A stretch of DNA of 64,000 nucleotides. Origin: an uncultured Anderseniella sp. GTDB taxonomy: Bacteria > Pseudomonadota > Alphaproteobacteria > Rhizobiales > Aestuariivirgaceae. A model generated the notes under the pieces. The model saw only the letters and a list, made by a program, of their open reading frames with translations. It did no database searches and was not told where the DNA came from. A program made the translations under genes and the position numbers. Location of the stretch: positions 682,001-746,000 of the forward strand of contig CANKYU010000003.1 of assembly GCA_947488295.1 (NCBI GenBank). The letters run 5' to 3'. Below are positions 19,880 to 27,883 of this stretch, piece after piece (the first letter of the stretch is position 1; every line of letters begins with the position of its first letter).

Positions 19880-20794
19880 ATGCTTGATCGCCGCGAATTC
19901 CTGGCCACGACCCTGGCTGCCGGAGCAGTGCTTCCGGCGCTGCACACACCGGCATTTTCGAAATCATCGTTCGCGGTTGGCAAGGGGACCGTGGACATTG
20001 TCAGCGACGGTCATCTTGAGCTGCCGACCGGCATGATACTTGGACGGGTGCCGGAGGCTGACCGGGCAGCGTTCCTGGCAGCCAACAACCTGCCCAAGGA
20101 TGTGGTTCGTTCCTCACTCAATCTGACGCTTTATCGGGACGGCGACAGAACGGTGTTATTCGATGTCGGCTCCGGGACGAATTTCATGCCAAGTGCCGGC
20201 AAGCTGGGCGAGGCGCTGGAGACTGCAGGCATTGCGGCTGACGACGTGACCCATGTCGTGTTCACCCATGCCCATCCCGATCACATTTGGGGTGTGCTGG
20301 ACGATTTCGACGAACTGTCATTCGGCAATGCCGAGTACCTGATGTCGGCGCCGGAATGGGATTACTGGTTCGATCCGGAAACCGTCAACAAGGTGCCTGA
20401 AAACAGGCAGTCTTTTGCTGTCGGTGCGCGGCGCAATATGGCAGCCATTGAAGACAAGTGCTCCAAATTCAAGGCCGGTGCGGAAGTTTTGCCCGGTATC
20501 GCCGCGGTCGATACTGCGGGACACACACCCGGGCATACCTCATTCCACATTCAGCAGGGCAGCGACAGTGTGATGGTTGTCGGTGATGTCATCACCAACC
20601 CGCTTTACTCGTTTTCAAGCCCGGACTGGCAGATGGGCACCGACAGCGACGCGGCGCAGGGTGTCAAGGCACGCAAGATGTTGCTGGACCGGATGGCATC
20701 GGAAAAGATGCAGATCATCGGCTACCACCTGCCGCATCCCGGCACCGGCTATGTCGAGCGCAAGGATACCGCCTACACCTATGTCGCCTCGTAA
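19880..20794 (+). CDS. Metallo-beta-lactamase-fold hydrolase, SoxH-like, Tat signal
   Basis: 304 residues. It begins MLDRREFLATTLAAGAVLPA, a twin-arginine signal. The metal motif HxHxDH is intact in FTHAHPDHIWG near residue 133, followed by further ligands in HTPGHTSFH, GDVITNP and GYHLPHPGTGYV. ATG 19880 with GGAG at 19868-19871 is preferred over an ATG at 19862. Metallo-beta-lactamase proteins called SoxH lie beside several sox operons with no settled role in thiosulfate oxidation. The candidate operator immediately upstream supports co-regulation with sox genes. Confidence 0.8.
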   Translation: MLDRREFLATTLAAGAVLPALHTPAFSKSSFAVGKGTVDIVSDGHLELPTGMILGRVPEADRAAFLAANNLPKDVVRSSLNLTLYRDGDRTVLFDVGSGTNFMPSAGKLGEALETAGIAADDVTHVVFTHAHPDHIWGVLDDFDELSFGNAEYLMSAPEWDYWFDPETVNKVPENRQSFAVGARRNMAAIEDKCSKFKAGAEVLPGIAAVDTAGHTPGHTSFHIQQGSDSVMVVGDVITNPLYSFSSPDWQMGTDSDAAQGVKARKMLLDRMASEKMQIIGYHLPHPGTGYVERKDTAYTYVAS

Positions 20795-20810
20795 CGGAGA
20801 ACCACTGATT

Positions 20811-21770
20811 ATGACCCTCGTTCGCAAAGCCTTTGCCGTGCTTGTCCTGTGCCTGCTTCCACTGGCGGCACACGCCGACCAGAACATTGCCGATCAGTAT
20901 CCGGCATCCCTGCTGTATTCGAAACCGGTGGAGGTGATACCGAATGTCTGGACATCGATCGGGGCAACCGCACCTCCCACCTATGACAATGCCGGACACA
21001 ACAACAATCTCAGCTTTCTGGTCACCGGCGACGGCGTAATCGTCATCAATGGCGGCGGCAGCTACGGCCTTGCCGAAGCCCTGCATACCGAAATCAAGAC
21101 AGTGACCGACCAGCCGGTCAAACTCGTCATCAATGAAAATGGCCAGGGCCATGCGGCACTTGGCAATTGCTACTGGGCAGAGCAGGGGGTCACGATACTG
21201 GCCCATGAAGATGCTGCGGAGGAATTCAAGACCAACGGTCATCAGATCCTGGAAGCTGCCAAGCAGCGGCTGAAGGACAGGGCGGACAAGACGTGTGTGA
21301 AAGAACCGGACGAAACCTTTTCCGACAGGAAGGATGTGTCCCTGGGCACTATGAAGGTCGAGGTTCTGTACCTCGGCCCGGCCCATAGCGCCGGCGACAC
21401 GCAGGTGTGGCTGCCGGAGGAAAAACTGGTGATTGCCGGTGACATGGCATTTCACGAGCGGTTGCTGCCGATCTTCGACGATACGGAAACCGCTGCCTGG
21501 CTGGAAACCTGGGAAAACGAGTTCGAAAAACTCGGCGCTGTCTACGTCATCCCCGGTCACGGTCATCCGACCAATATGGCGCAAGTACGCCGTTACACCA
21601 GGGATTATCTGGTTTATCTGCGCGGCAAGATAAAGGATCATATCGATGCCGGCGGCGGCCTGGACAAGGCATTTTACGTTGACCAGTCGCCATATAAACA
21701 CCTGCACACCTTCGATGAACTCGCCACGAGAAACGCGGGTCGGGTGTTTCAGCAGATGGAGTTCGAGTAG
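20811..21770 (+). CDS. Metallo-beta-lactamase-fold protein with altered metal motif (SoxH-like)
   Basis: 319 residues with a Sec signal peptide (LVLCLLPLAAHADQ, cleavage near residue 22). The fold is recognisable: GVIVINGGGSYG, then VINENGQGHAALGN where the canonical HxHxDH should be, then GPAHSAGDTQVW, LVIAGDMAFHE and IPGHGHPT. Aligned on the following GN, the four HxHxDH positions read N, Q, H and A, so the first metal site is probably absent or rearranged while later ligands remain. ATG 20811 with CGGAGA upstream; it lies 16 bases after the previous gene. It may bind one metal, or act as a non-catalytic partner. Confidence 0.75.
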   Translation: MTLVRKAFAVLVLCLLPLAAHADQNIADQYPASLLYSKPVEVIPNVWTSIGATAPPTYDNAGHNNNLSFLVTGDGVIVINGGGSYGLAEALHTEIKTVTDQPVKLVINENGQGHAALGNCYWAEQGVTILAHEDAAEEFKTNGHQILEAAKQRLKDRADKTCVKEPDETFSDRKDVSLGTMKVEVLYLGPAHSAGDTQVWLPEEKLVIAGDMAFHERLLPIFDDTETAAWLETWENEFEKLGAVYVIPGHGHPTNMAQVRRYTRDYLVYLRGKIKDHIDAGGGLDKAFYVDQSPYKHLHTFDELATRNAGRVFQQMEFE

Positions 21771-21793
21771 CACGTTCATCCGTCGGGGGCTTG

Positions 21794-21808
21794 AACGAAC
21801 GTTTCGTT
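21794..21808. promoter_or_regulatory. Inverted repeat in the YeeE/YedE gene promoter region
   Basis: AACGAA (21794-21799) and TTCGTT (21803-21808) are separated by three bases, in the 103-base gap before the transporter gene at 21874. It differs from the ATATTCA-type sites of the sox block. It may be a binding site of another regulator or chance; no terminator-like T-run follows. Confidence 0.25.
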
Positions 21809-21873
21809 TGTTATAAAGAACACTTCTGAATGTATGCATGTGTTGGTGCGGCGCCAACCTCAGGAGTGGTCCG

Positions 21874-22983
21874 ATGACTGAGCAGCTTGACCTGTTACGT
21901 GAAGAATACGGCACAGCCACACTGGTGGTGTGGGGTGCCTTTTTCATTGGTGTCCTGTTTGGTGTAGTTGCTGAATTCAGCCGATATTGCGCACGTGCAG
22001 CGCTTGCAGAGTGGGCGCCAGGCTCTGAGCAGTCAACGGCTGCGATCAATGGTTATCCACGTTCCAAGCAATATCTTGTTGCGGTGCTTGTGGCGTTGGC
22101 TGGAACCCAGGCGTTGTTCGTTTCGCAGAACATTGATCTTGCTCAATCGATCTACTGGTCGGTGCCGATCCGTCCTCTGGCGCTGATCGCCGGTGGCCTG
22201 CTGTTTGGCGCAGGCATGGTGCTGGCGGGTGGTTGTGTATCCAGACTGCTGGTGCTGGCAGCTTCGGGCAATGGCCGTTCCATCGTCACCTTGCTGGTTA
22301 CAGGCATTGCCGGATATGCCACCTTGCGGGGCATTCTGTCCTATCCGCGCATCTGGCTGGAAAATGCCTGGTCGCTGGAGACAGCGCCGGCGCAAGTGTA
22401 TGAAGCCGGCACCGTGTCGTCCTCGACTGTTGCCGCAGGCATTGCCGTTGTTCTGACTGTTTTGCTGGGCTTGCTGGTCCGCAGGTCAGGTTCAAAAGGT
22501 ATGCTGACCGGCGCAGCAGTTGGCCTTGTTGCCGTCGCGGGCTGGGCTGTCACAGGCATTGTCGGCGCTGACGATTTTGAACCCACCCAGCTTGCCTCCT
22601 TGAGCTTTGTGGCGCCTGTAGGCGAGACCATCCAGTATCTGATGATCTTTACCGGCGACACCATCCGCTTCTCCGTTGCTTTGCTGGGCGGCGTGGTGGC
22701 CGGTGCAGTCGCCAGCGCCCTGGCAGGCCGCCGCTTCCGCTTGCAGGGCTTTACTGCGGAAAACTCTCTGGCCCGCTATCTCGTCGGTGGACTGTTGATG
22801 GGATTTGGCGGCGTGACCGCGCTGGGCTGTTCGGTCGGCCAGGGCCTGTCGGGCATCAGCACGGCGTCGCTGTCGTCCGTCATCGCCGTACTGGCGATTG
22901 CCGCAGGCGGTTACGTCATGTTGCGGTTGCGGGCTTCGCGCACAGAAAAAGCTGTTACGTCGGATCTGCAACCTGCTGAATGA
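21874..22983 (+). CDS. YeeE/YedE-family sulfur-compound transporter
   Basis: 369-residue polytopic membrane protein, hydrophobic throughout with about nine to ten segments. It carries the repeated cysteine signatures of the YeeE/YedE (TsuA-like) family: GAGMVLAGGCVSRL near residue 105 and GFGGVTALGCSVGQGLSG near residue 310, plus FSRYCARAA near the N-terminus. In this family pore-lining cysteines pass thiosulfate. ATG 21874 has AGGAG seven bases upstream. It is convergent with a second family member, and the sox genes follow, so thiosulfate import or sulfane export is a reasonable guess. Confidence 0.85.
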   Translation: MTEQLDLLREEYGTATLVVWGAFFIGVLFGVVAEFSRYCARAALAEWAPGSEQSTAAINGYPRSKQYLVAVLVALAGTQALFVSQNIDLAQSIYWSVPIRPLALIAGGLLFGAGMVLAGGCVSRLLVLAASGNGRSIVTLLVTGIAGYATLRGILSYPRIWLENAWSLETAPAQVYEAGTVSSSTVAAGIAVVLTVLLGLLVRRSGSKGMLTGAAVGLVAVAGWAVTGIVGADDFEPTQLASLSFVAPVGETIQYLMIFTGDTIRFSVALLGGVVAGAVASALAGRRFRLQGFTAENSLARYLVGGLLMGFGGVTALGCSVGQGLSGISTASLSSVIAVLAIAAGGYVMLRLRASRTEKAVTSDLQPAE

Positions 22984-22997
22984 ATTCGGCGACCTGA

Positions 22998-24095
22998 TCA
23001 GACATCAGGCTGTCTCCGCATCAGCCAGTTCACCGCGTCCTGGAACACTTCGCGTACAGAGCCGTAAACCAGGATCTGCAGACCAAGCCAGGCACCACAG
23101 AACATCGCAGCAAGTGCGATGGGCGCGGTGAAGGCCAGTAATGATGCAGCCGACAGGCCCTGGCCGACCGTGCAGCCAACCGCGGTTACTCCACCGAAAC
23201 CCATCAGCGCCCCGCCCAGTATCTGCCGGCGCATTTCACGGGCATCGTCGCAGGCTTCCCAGCGAAAATGGCGTTGGGCAAGAGTAGTGATGGTGGCGCC
23301 CAGTATCACACCGGTGACGGCACCAACGCCGAACTGCAACGATGCCCCTGTTGCTGTCATGACATAGACAAGCGTGTCGCCCGGCGGACCTGTGAAGGTG
23401 AAGGATTCCAGCCGGTGCGGGTCAAACGGATCATTGGCCAGGTAACCGGTGACGAACCAGCCGGCGACAATGGCGGCCCCCACGATGAGGCCTGCCATGA
23501 GAAAGCGTGGCGAACGTCTCAGATCACGGCTGGTGAGGGCGGCCACCGCAATTGCCGCTGCGATAAGATAAGCCCAGATATGCACTGTGCCGCCAAGTTG
23601 TGCGGCGGCAGTGTGGGCAATGCCCGCAGGCTGGTCCAGCTCGGTGGGAACGCCGAACAGATAAACGCGCAAATAGGCGGAAAGTCCGTTCATCGTGGCA
23701 TAGGCGGTGATGCCCAGCACCAGGAACGTGACGACGGATTTCAGGTCGCCGCCGCCGACCCGGGCCAGCGTTCCGTATCCGCATGTACCGACCAACGACA
23801 TGCCGAGACCGAACAGGAATGCGCCAAAGGCAGTTGCCAGCAGGGTTGTTGGAGATATCAGGTAGAAGCTGCCGGCAACGTCGATGATGCCGATTTGGTC
23901 CAGTGCATAGGTTCCTGCAATGGCCACGGCAATCGCCAGGCCCCATGCCGACAGGCGGCCACGGCTGCCACCCAGGCAGGCATCCTCAATGGCGCCGAGG
24001 GTGCAAAACCGGCCCCACCGGGCCGCAAAACCCAGCGCCATACCTCCCGCGAGGCCGCCAATGGCGGCGATCGTGCCTGGAGACAGCTCGACCAT
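22998..24095 (-). CDS. soxT: YeeE/YedE-family transporter, SoxT-like
   Basis: 365-residue membrane protein of the same family as its convergent neighbour but clearly diverged. Cysteine motifs are RWGRFCTLGAIEDACLGG near residue 30, SLVGTCGYGTLARVGGGD near residue 105 and FGGVTAVGCTVGQGLSAA near residue 310. A gene of this type next to soxR and soxS is called soxT in other alphaproteobacteria. It is downstream of soxR on the same strand, 109 bases away. The likely job is moving a sulfur compound across the inner membrane; the substrate is not shown here. Confidence 0.8.
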   Translation of the reverse strand: MVELSPGTIAAIGGLAGGMALGFAARWGRFCTLGAIEDACLGGSRGRLSAWGLAIAVAIAGTYALDQIGIIDVAGSFYLISPTTLLATAFGAFLFGLGMSLVGTCGYGTLARVGGGDLKSVVTFLVLGITAYATMNGLSAYLRVYLFGVPTELDQPAGIAHTAAAQLGGTVHIWAYLIAAAIAVAALTSRDLRRSPRFLMAGLIVGAAIVAGWFVTGYLANDPFDPHRLESFTFTGPPGDTLVYVMTATGASLQFGVGAVTGVILGATITTLAQRHFRWEACDDAREMRRQILGGALMGFGGVTAVGCTVGQGLSAASLLAFTAPIALAAMFCGAWLGLQILVYGSVREVFQDAVNWLMRRQPDV

Positions 24096-24118
24096 CTCTC
24101 GTCCTCTCCCTGGGCCAG

Positions 24119-24164
24119 GGCAGGTTATCCTGCCTTCTGTGGTGCTATCCGGCTCGCAGCCGGA
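24119..24164 (-). other. Two perfect hairpins between soxR and soxT
   Basis: In the 109-base gap there are two perfect stems: TCCGGCT with AGCCGGA (24148-24164, three-base loop) and GGCAGG with CCTGCC (24119-24134, four-base loop). Neither is followed by a T-run on the minus strand, so they are not classic terminators. They may stabilise the upstream soxSR message or uncouple soxT from it. Confidence 0.4.
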
Positions 24165-24204
24165 ATGCGTGTCGTTTTTGTCGACTTCAGTTCACGATAC
24201 AGCT

Positions 24205-24543
24205 TTAGCTTGTTTTGTCATCTTCGGCGCAGAACATGTCGTAAAGTACCGTAATCATCTGCTTCACGCGTTCGTCGCCGATTGTGTAATAAATCGTCTT
24301 GCCGTCGCGGCGTGCATTGACCAGTCCTTCGAGCCGTAACCGCGCGAGTTGCTGCGATACTGCGGCTTGCCGTGCAGACAGCAATTGCTCCAGTTCCGTG
24401 ACCGTGCACTCGCCTTGTGACAGCCGGCACAAAATCGCCAGCCGGCCTTCATGCGCCAGGGCTTTCAGAAAATCCGTGGCATCCTTGGCACTCGACATCA
24501 TGTCGTCGAGCGAGTGCTCGAATTTCAATTGGGCATTCGCCAT
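24205..24543 (-). CDS. soxR: ArsR-family sulfur-responsive repressor SoxR
   Basis: 112-residue winged-helix regulator. The recognition helix is LLSARQAAVSQQLARLRLEG, with the wing in DGKTIYYTIGD. Two cysteines, in AILCRLSQGE (residue 39) and YDMFCAEDD (residue 105), match the paired cysteines that form persulfide or polysulfide bridges in SqrR/BigR/YgaV sensors. The likely role is repression of sox promoters, relieved by reactive sulfur species. It lies 18 bases downstream of soxS, the usual pairing. Note that this is not the redox SoxR of enterobacteria, which is a MerR-family protein. Confidence 0.9.
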   Translation of the reverse strand: MANAQLKFEHSLDDMMSSAKDATDFLKALAHEGRLAILCRLSQGECTVTELEQLLSARQAAVSQQLARLRLEGLVNARRDGKTIYYTIGDERVKQMITVLYDMFCAEDDKTS

Positions 24544-24561
24544 GGTGAAGTCCCTGTTTCC

Positions 24562-24990
24562 TTATGATTTCGGTTCGGCAGTACCGGATGTATCCGCCTT
24601 GCCGGTTTCTGTCTTGTCTATCTTGTTCAGCATCTGCTGCAGCATCGGCCAGAAGAAATGCCCGCCCGGATAGCCGCGCAAGCGGTCAATCTCGCGGCCA
24701 TTGTGCCAGACCACGAAAGTGGGTGTGTAATTGGCTTTCTTCAGGCCCTTCAGATCTTCCGGCAAGGGGGCGTGGATATCCACACGGCGCAACGGCGCCA
24801 GCTTGCCTTCTTCGGTTTTCGGGTAGGCGATGCCAACCTCCTCGTTCCACACTTCGCACCAGTGACAGCCGTCCTGTTCCAGCATGATGAGCTGTGCAGC
24901 CTGTACGCTGACCGGGGCTGCAGCAAGCACAACAAACCCGAGAACCAGTGTAATCGGTATGCCGAAGAATCTGTTGCGAATGGCTTTCAT
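24562..24990 (-). CDS. soxS: Periplasmic thioredoxin-like SoxS
   Basis: 142 residues with a signal peptide (ITLVLGFVVLAAAPVSVQA) and a thioredoxin-type active site DGCHWCEVW near residue 45, then the cis-proline region YTPTFVVWHNGREIDRLRGY. In Paracoccus, SoxS keeps the carrier protein SoxYZ in its active reduced form. Start ATG 24990 has AAGGTG seven bases upstream; a GTG at 24999 is in frame but less likely. It is divergent from soxV and followed by soxR. Confidence 0.9.
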   Translation of the reverse strand: MKAIRNRFFGIPITLVLGFVVLAAAPVSVQAAQLIMLEQDGCHWCEVWNEEVGIAYPKTEEGKLAPLRRVDIHAPLPEDLKGLKKANYTPTFVVWHNGREIDRLRGYPGGHFFWPMLQQMLNKIDKTETGKADTSGTAEPKS

Positions 24991-25015
24991 GCGTGACACC
25001 TTACAACAAATTACA

Positions 25016-25031
25016 AAATTTGAATATGAAC
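25016..25031. promoter_or_regulatory. Candidate SoxR operator between soxS and soxV
   Basis: The 68-base divergent gap contains AAATTTGAATATGAAC, which on the minus strand carries ATATTCA (25021-25027), the heptamer shared with the soxX, soxC and soxH-like upstream regions. In Pseudaminobacter, SoxR is known to bind the soxS-soxV and soxW-soxX gaps, and this site lies in the first of those positions. Exact operator borders are inferred. Confidence 0.6.
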
Positions 25032-25058
25032 TTCTTGTGAGTTCGGCGGGAGTGATTT

Positions 25059-25796
25059 GTGGACCTGGAAATCAGCTATGCAGCGGCGTTGGTGGCAGGG
25101 TTTCTGTCGTTTGCATCACCGTGCGTTCTGCCGCTTGTGCCACCCTATCTGTGCTTTCTCGCCGGGACATCAATCAACGAACTGAGTGACGAAGACATGC
25201 CCGCCGGTGCCTGGCGCGCCGTCGTACTGGCGGCAATTGCCTTCGTCGCAGGCTTTGCGACAGTGTTTGTCGCGCTCGGTGCAAGCGCCTCGGTCATCGG
25301 CAGCTTTGTCACCGATCACCTCGATATTCTGGCCAAGGTAGCCGGTGTCATCATCATCGTGCTCGGCCTGCATTTCATGGGTGTCTTCCGGATCCCTTTT
25401 CTGTACCGGGACATCAGGATGCAGGGACCGGCCAAAGCCGTCGGTCTGCTGGGCGCCTATGTTGTGGGCCTGGCGTTTGCGTTTGGCTGGACACCTTGCG
25501 TCGGGCCGGTTCTGGCTGCCATCCTGTTTGTGGCGGCCCAGGCGGGCGACGCGCTGAAGGGCGCCTCCCTGTTGCTTGCCTATGCACTGGGAATCGGTAT
25601 CCCGTTCATTCTTGCTGCGGTTTTCTTTCGACCCTTCATGGCCCTGATGAAGCGCCATCGCCATCGCATGGGGCTGATTGAGAAGATTACCGGTGGCCTG
25701 CTGGTACTGACGGGTGTCTTGTTCATAACTGGCGGAATGTCCGCCATCGCTTACTATATGCTGGAGCTGTTTCCCGCCTTGGGCGCAGTTGGATAA
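25059..25796 (+). CDS. soxV: CcdA-like membrane thiol transporter SoxV
   Basis: 245 residues, six hydrophobic segments. Paired cysteines sit in FASPCVLPLVPPYLC near residue 22 and FGWTPCVGPVLAAIL near residue 147, the layout of CcdA proteins that carry reducing power across the membrane. GTG start at 25059 with GCGGGAG at 25046-25052. In Paracoccus SoxV passes electrons to SoxW (encoded next) and SoxS for reactivation of SoxYZ. It is divergent from soxS. Confidence 0.93.
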   Translation: MDLEISYAAALVAGFLSFASPCVLPLVPPYLCFLAGTSINELSDEDMPAGAWRAVVLAAIAFVAGFATVFVALGASASVIGSFVTDHLDILAKVAGVIIIVLGLHFMGVFRIPFLYRDIRMQGPAKAVGLLGAYVVGLAFAFGWTPCVGPVLAAILFVAAQAGDALKGASLLLAYALGIGIPFILAAVFFRPFMALMKRHRHRMGLIEKITGGLLVLTGVLFITGGMSAIAYYMLELFPALGAVG

Positions 25797-25808
25797 GGAG
25801 AAACCAAA

Positions 25809-26390
25809 ATGCGATTATTTCTTGCAGTTGCTGTCCTGCTTGCCGGGATTACCGGCGCGCTGGCCACTGAAGTCGGCGACGACGGTCTGCACAAGCAGGC
25901 CTGGTTTGCGACCACATTTCGCGACATCAAGGAAGACATGGAAACGGCCAGGGCGGAAGGCAAACGCCTGGCGCTGATCTTCGAACAACGCGGCTGCATC
26001 TATTGCCAGCAGGTTCATGAGAATGTGCTGACCGATCCGGAAGTGCGCGACTTCATCAAGGACAACTACATGGTGGTGCAGTACAATCTGTACGGTGATG
26101 AGGAAGTCATCGATCTGGACGGCGAGGCGCTGACTGAGAAAACCGCCGCGCGCAAATGGCGGGTGACCTTTACCCCGACCATCTTCTTCATGCCGGAGGA
26201 AACCGATGGCAAAAAAGATGTTGGCGCATCAACTGTTGCTGTCATGCCAGGTGCTTTCAGGAAAGGAACCTTCCTCGACATGTTCCAGTGGGTACACAAG
26301 AAAGGCTACGAAACCGACGAGGGATTTCAGCGCTACCATGCGCGCCGGATCGTTGAACGTCGCGAGGCCGGTGAGAAAAACACCGATTGA
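25809..26390 (+). CDS. soxW: Periplasmic thioredoxin SoxW
   Basis: 193-residue exported thioredoxin-like protein. Signal peptide MRLFLAVAVLLAGITGALA; active site EQRGCIYCQQVHENVL near residue 62; cis-proline region VTFTPTIFFMPEE. The ATG lies 12 bases after the soxV stop, with AAGGAG ahead. The likely partner is SoxV, from which it accepts electrons. The C-terminal part (WVHKKGYETDEGFQRYHARR) is a tail typical of the SoxW subgroup. Confidence 0.92.
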   Translation: MRLFLAVAVLLAGITGALATEVGDDGLHKQAWFATTFRDIKEDMETARAEGKRLALIFEQRGCIYCQQVHENVLTDPEVRDFIKDNYMVVQYNLYGDEEVIDLDGEALTEKTAARKWRVTFTPTIFFMPEETDGKKDVGASTVAVMPGAFRKGTFLDMFQWVHKKGYETDEGFQRYHARRIVERREAGEKNTD

Positions 26391-26441
26391 GGTCGATGTC
26401 CGGTCGGAGCCCGGCTCAGGTCGCGATTGTGGTGTGTTGGC

Positions 26442-26463
26442 ATATTCATTCAAAAATATGAAT
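26442..26463. promoter_or_regulatory. Candidate SoxR operator upstream of soxX
   Basis: ATTCAT (26444-26449) and ATGAAT (26458-26463) form an inverted repeat with an eight-base gap, including ATATTCA at 26442-26448, inside an AT-rich stretch of an otherwise G+C-rich 142-base gap. A second inverted repeat CTTGA-n6-TCAAG lies at 26468-26483. This is the soxW-soxX gap, where SoxR binds in a studied relative. The main structural-gene promoter is expected here. Confidence 0.62.
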
Positions 26464-26532
26464 TTGTCTTGATATCCGTCAAGTCGTGAACTAGTCTGGC
26501 ATGCAATAATAAAAGGGTACTGGAGGAAATTG

Positions 26533-27000
26533 ATGAGGACGATCCTGAAACTGGGTTTGGCTGGCGCGTGTCTGGCGGGTGTGGCGGTTGCCACTGCTCA
26601 TGCAGGCGACGTGGCGCCAATGGATGTCAAGTTTACCGATGATGGCGTGCAAGCATCCCTTACCGGTGCTGCGGGAGACGCAACAAAGGGAAGGGCTGTG
26701 TTTTCCAACCGCAAGCTGGGCAATTGCCTCGCCTGCCATGTTAACGCCGAACAGAAAGAACATTCGTTTCACGGTGAAGTCGGCCCGCCGCTTGATGGTG
26801 TCGCTGACCGCTACTCGGAGGCTGAACTCCGCGCGATCGTTATCGACTCCAAAAAAGCCCTCACGGAAGAAACGCTTATGCCGGGGTTCTACAGCCTCAA
26901 GCTTGGCGCCCGGGTCCATAAGAATTTTGCCGACAAGACTATCTTGACGGCCGAACAGGTTGAAGACGTCGTGGCTTATCTCGCCACGTTGAAAGAATAG
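26533..27000 (+). CDS. soxX: Cytochrome c SoxX
   Basis: 155-residue monohaem subunit of the SoxXA complex. Signal peptide to about residue 24 (AHA-GDV); haem site NCLACH at residues 64-69; methionine ligand in TLMPGFYSL. GGAGG at 26522-26526 supports the ATG at 26533 over the TTG three bases earlier. With SoxA it oxidatively joins thiosulfate to the SoxY cysteine in the periplasm. Confidence 0.95.
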   Translation: MRTILKLGLAGACLAGVAVATAHAGDVAPMDVKFTDDGVQASLTGAAGDATKGRAVFSNRKLGNCLACHVNAEQKEHSFHGEVGPPLDGVADRYSEAELRAIVIDSKKALTEETLMPGFYSLKLGARVHKNFADKTILTAEQVEDVVAYLATLKE

Positions 27001-27011
27001 GAGTTATTTCT

Positions 27012-27467
27012 ATGAAGCTAGACAGGAGACAGGTACTTGGCCTGACTGCCGGGGCGGCTGTATTGGCCGTTGCGGGGATCAGGGTCAATCCGGCCAGTGC
27101 TGCAGCAGAAGAGACCAAGAAGCAGGTTATGGAATTTACCGGAGGCAAGGAACCTGCATCCGGCAAGATCACCCTGAAAGCGCCTGAAATTGCGGAAAAC
27201 GGCAACACGGTGCCGATTTCCGTATCGGTTGAAAGCGCCATGTCCGGCGATGACCTCGTGGAATCAGTGATGATTTTGGCGGAAGGCAATCCGAACCCGG
27301 ATGTAGCAACTTTCCACTTCACCGAAATGAGCGGTGAAGCATCGGCCACAACCCGCATGCGGCTGGCGAAGACGCAGAATGTTGTTGCGGTCGCAAAGAT
27401 GAAGGACGGATCGGTTTATTCCGACACTAGGCTGGTCAAGGTCACTATCGGCGGCTGTGGCGGTTAG
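27012..27467 (+). CDS. soxY: Sulfur carrier protein SoxY
   Basis: 151 residues. Twin-arginine signal MKLDRRQVLGLTAGAAVLAV; C-terminal swinging arm ends GGCGG, with the substrate-binding cysteine at residue 149. Sulfur intermediates stay covalently on this cysteine during the Sox cycle. The gene lies 11 bases after soxX. SoxZ, which lacks a signal, is thought to be exported bound to SoxY. Confidence 0.97.
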   Translation: MKLDRRQVLGLTAGAAVLAVAGIRVNPASAAAEETKKQVMEFTGGKEPASGKITLKAPEIAENGNTVPISVSVESAMSGDDLVESVMILAEGNPNPDVATFHFTEMSGEASATTRMRLAKTQNVVAVAKMKDGSVYSDTRLVKVTIGGCGG

Positions 27468-27477
27468 ATCGGCATGA

Positions 27478-27500
27478 ATTTCGATTGTTTCAATCGAAAT
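27478..27500 (+). other. Perfect hairpin between soxY and soxZ
   Basis: ATTTCGATTG (27478-27487) pairs perfectly with CAATCGAAAT (27491-27500) around a three-base TTT loop. No T-run follows, so it does not look like a terminator. It sits in an unusually long 77-base soxY-soxZ gap and may protect or process the message. Confidence 0.6.
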
Positions 27501-27544
27501 CCATGAAACTGATCGCTCCAGAATATCCAAGAGGACAAACGAAA

Positions 27545-27871
27545 ATGGCAAAAGCAAAACCACGCGTGAAGGTGCCCAAGTCGGCCAAGGCCGGCGAGGT
27601 GATCACCATCAAGACGCTGATCAGCCACAAGATGGAATCCGGTCAGCGCAAGGACAAGGCCGGCAAGGTCATCCCGCGCAAGATCATCAACAAGTTCACC
27701 TGCGAGTTCAACGGAACGAAGGTTTTCGGGTGTGACATCGATCCGGCCATCTCGGCCAATCCCTATCTCGAGTTCACGGCCAAGGTGCCGGAATCAGGCG
27801 AGTTCAAGTTCACCTGGGTGGACGACGACGGCTCAGTCTACGAAACAGGTAAAAAAATCGAGGTCAAGTGA
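27545..27871 (+). CDS. soxZ: Sulfur carrier partner SoxZ
   Basis: 108 residues, the usual size, without a signal peptide. Typical SoxZ stretches are MAKAKPRVKVP, TLISHKMESGQRKDKAG near residue 27 and EFKFTWVDDDGSVYETG near the end. ATG 27545 with GAGGA at 27531-27535; the open frame from 27485 is upstream noise. It forms the heterodimer SoxYZ that presents sulfur to SoxXA, SoxB and SoxCD. Confidence 0.97.
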   Translation: MAKAKPRVKVPKSAKAGEVITIKTLISHKMESGQRKDKAGKVIPRKIINKFTCEFNGTKVFGCDIDPAISANPYLEFTAKVPESGEFKFTWVDDDGSVYETGKKIEVK

Positions 27872-27883
27872 CACCGCACCGCT

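Noticed and set aside
20715..22049. 444-codon minus-strand frame across two plus-strand genes
   Set aside because: Same reason: it covers the altered metallo-beta-lactamase gene and part of the transporter, and reads as low-complexity shadow.
23268..24254. 328-codon plus-strand frame opposite soxT and soxR
   Set aside because: It is rich in Gly, Gln and His without hydrophobic or catalytic pattern, while the minus strand encodes a membrane transporter and a regulator.
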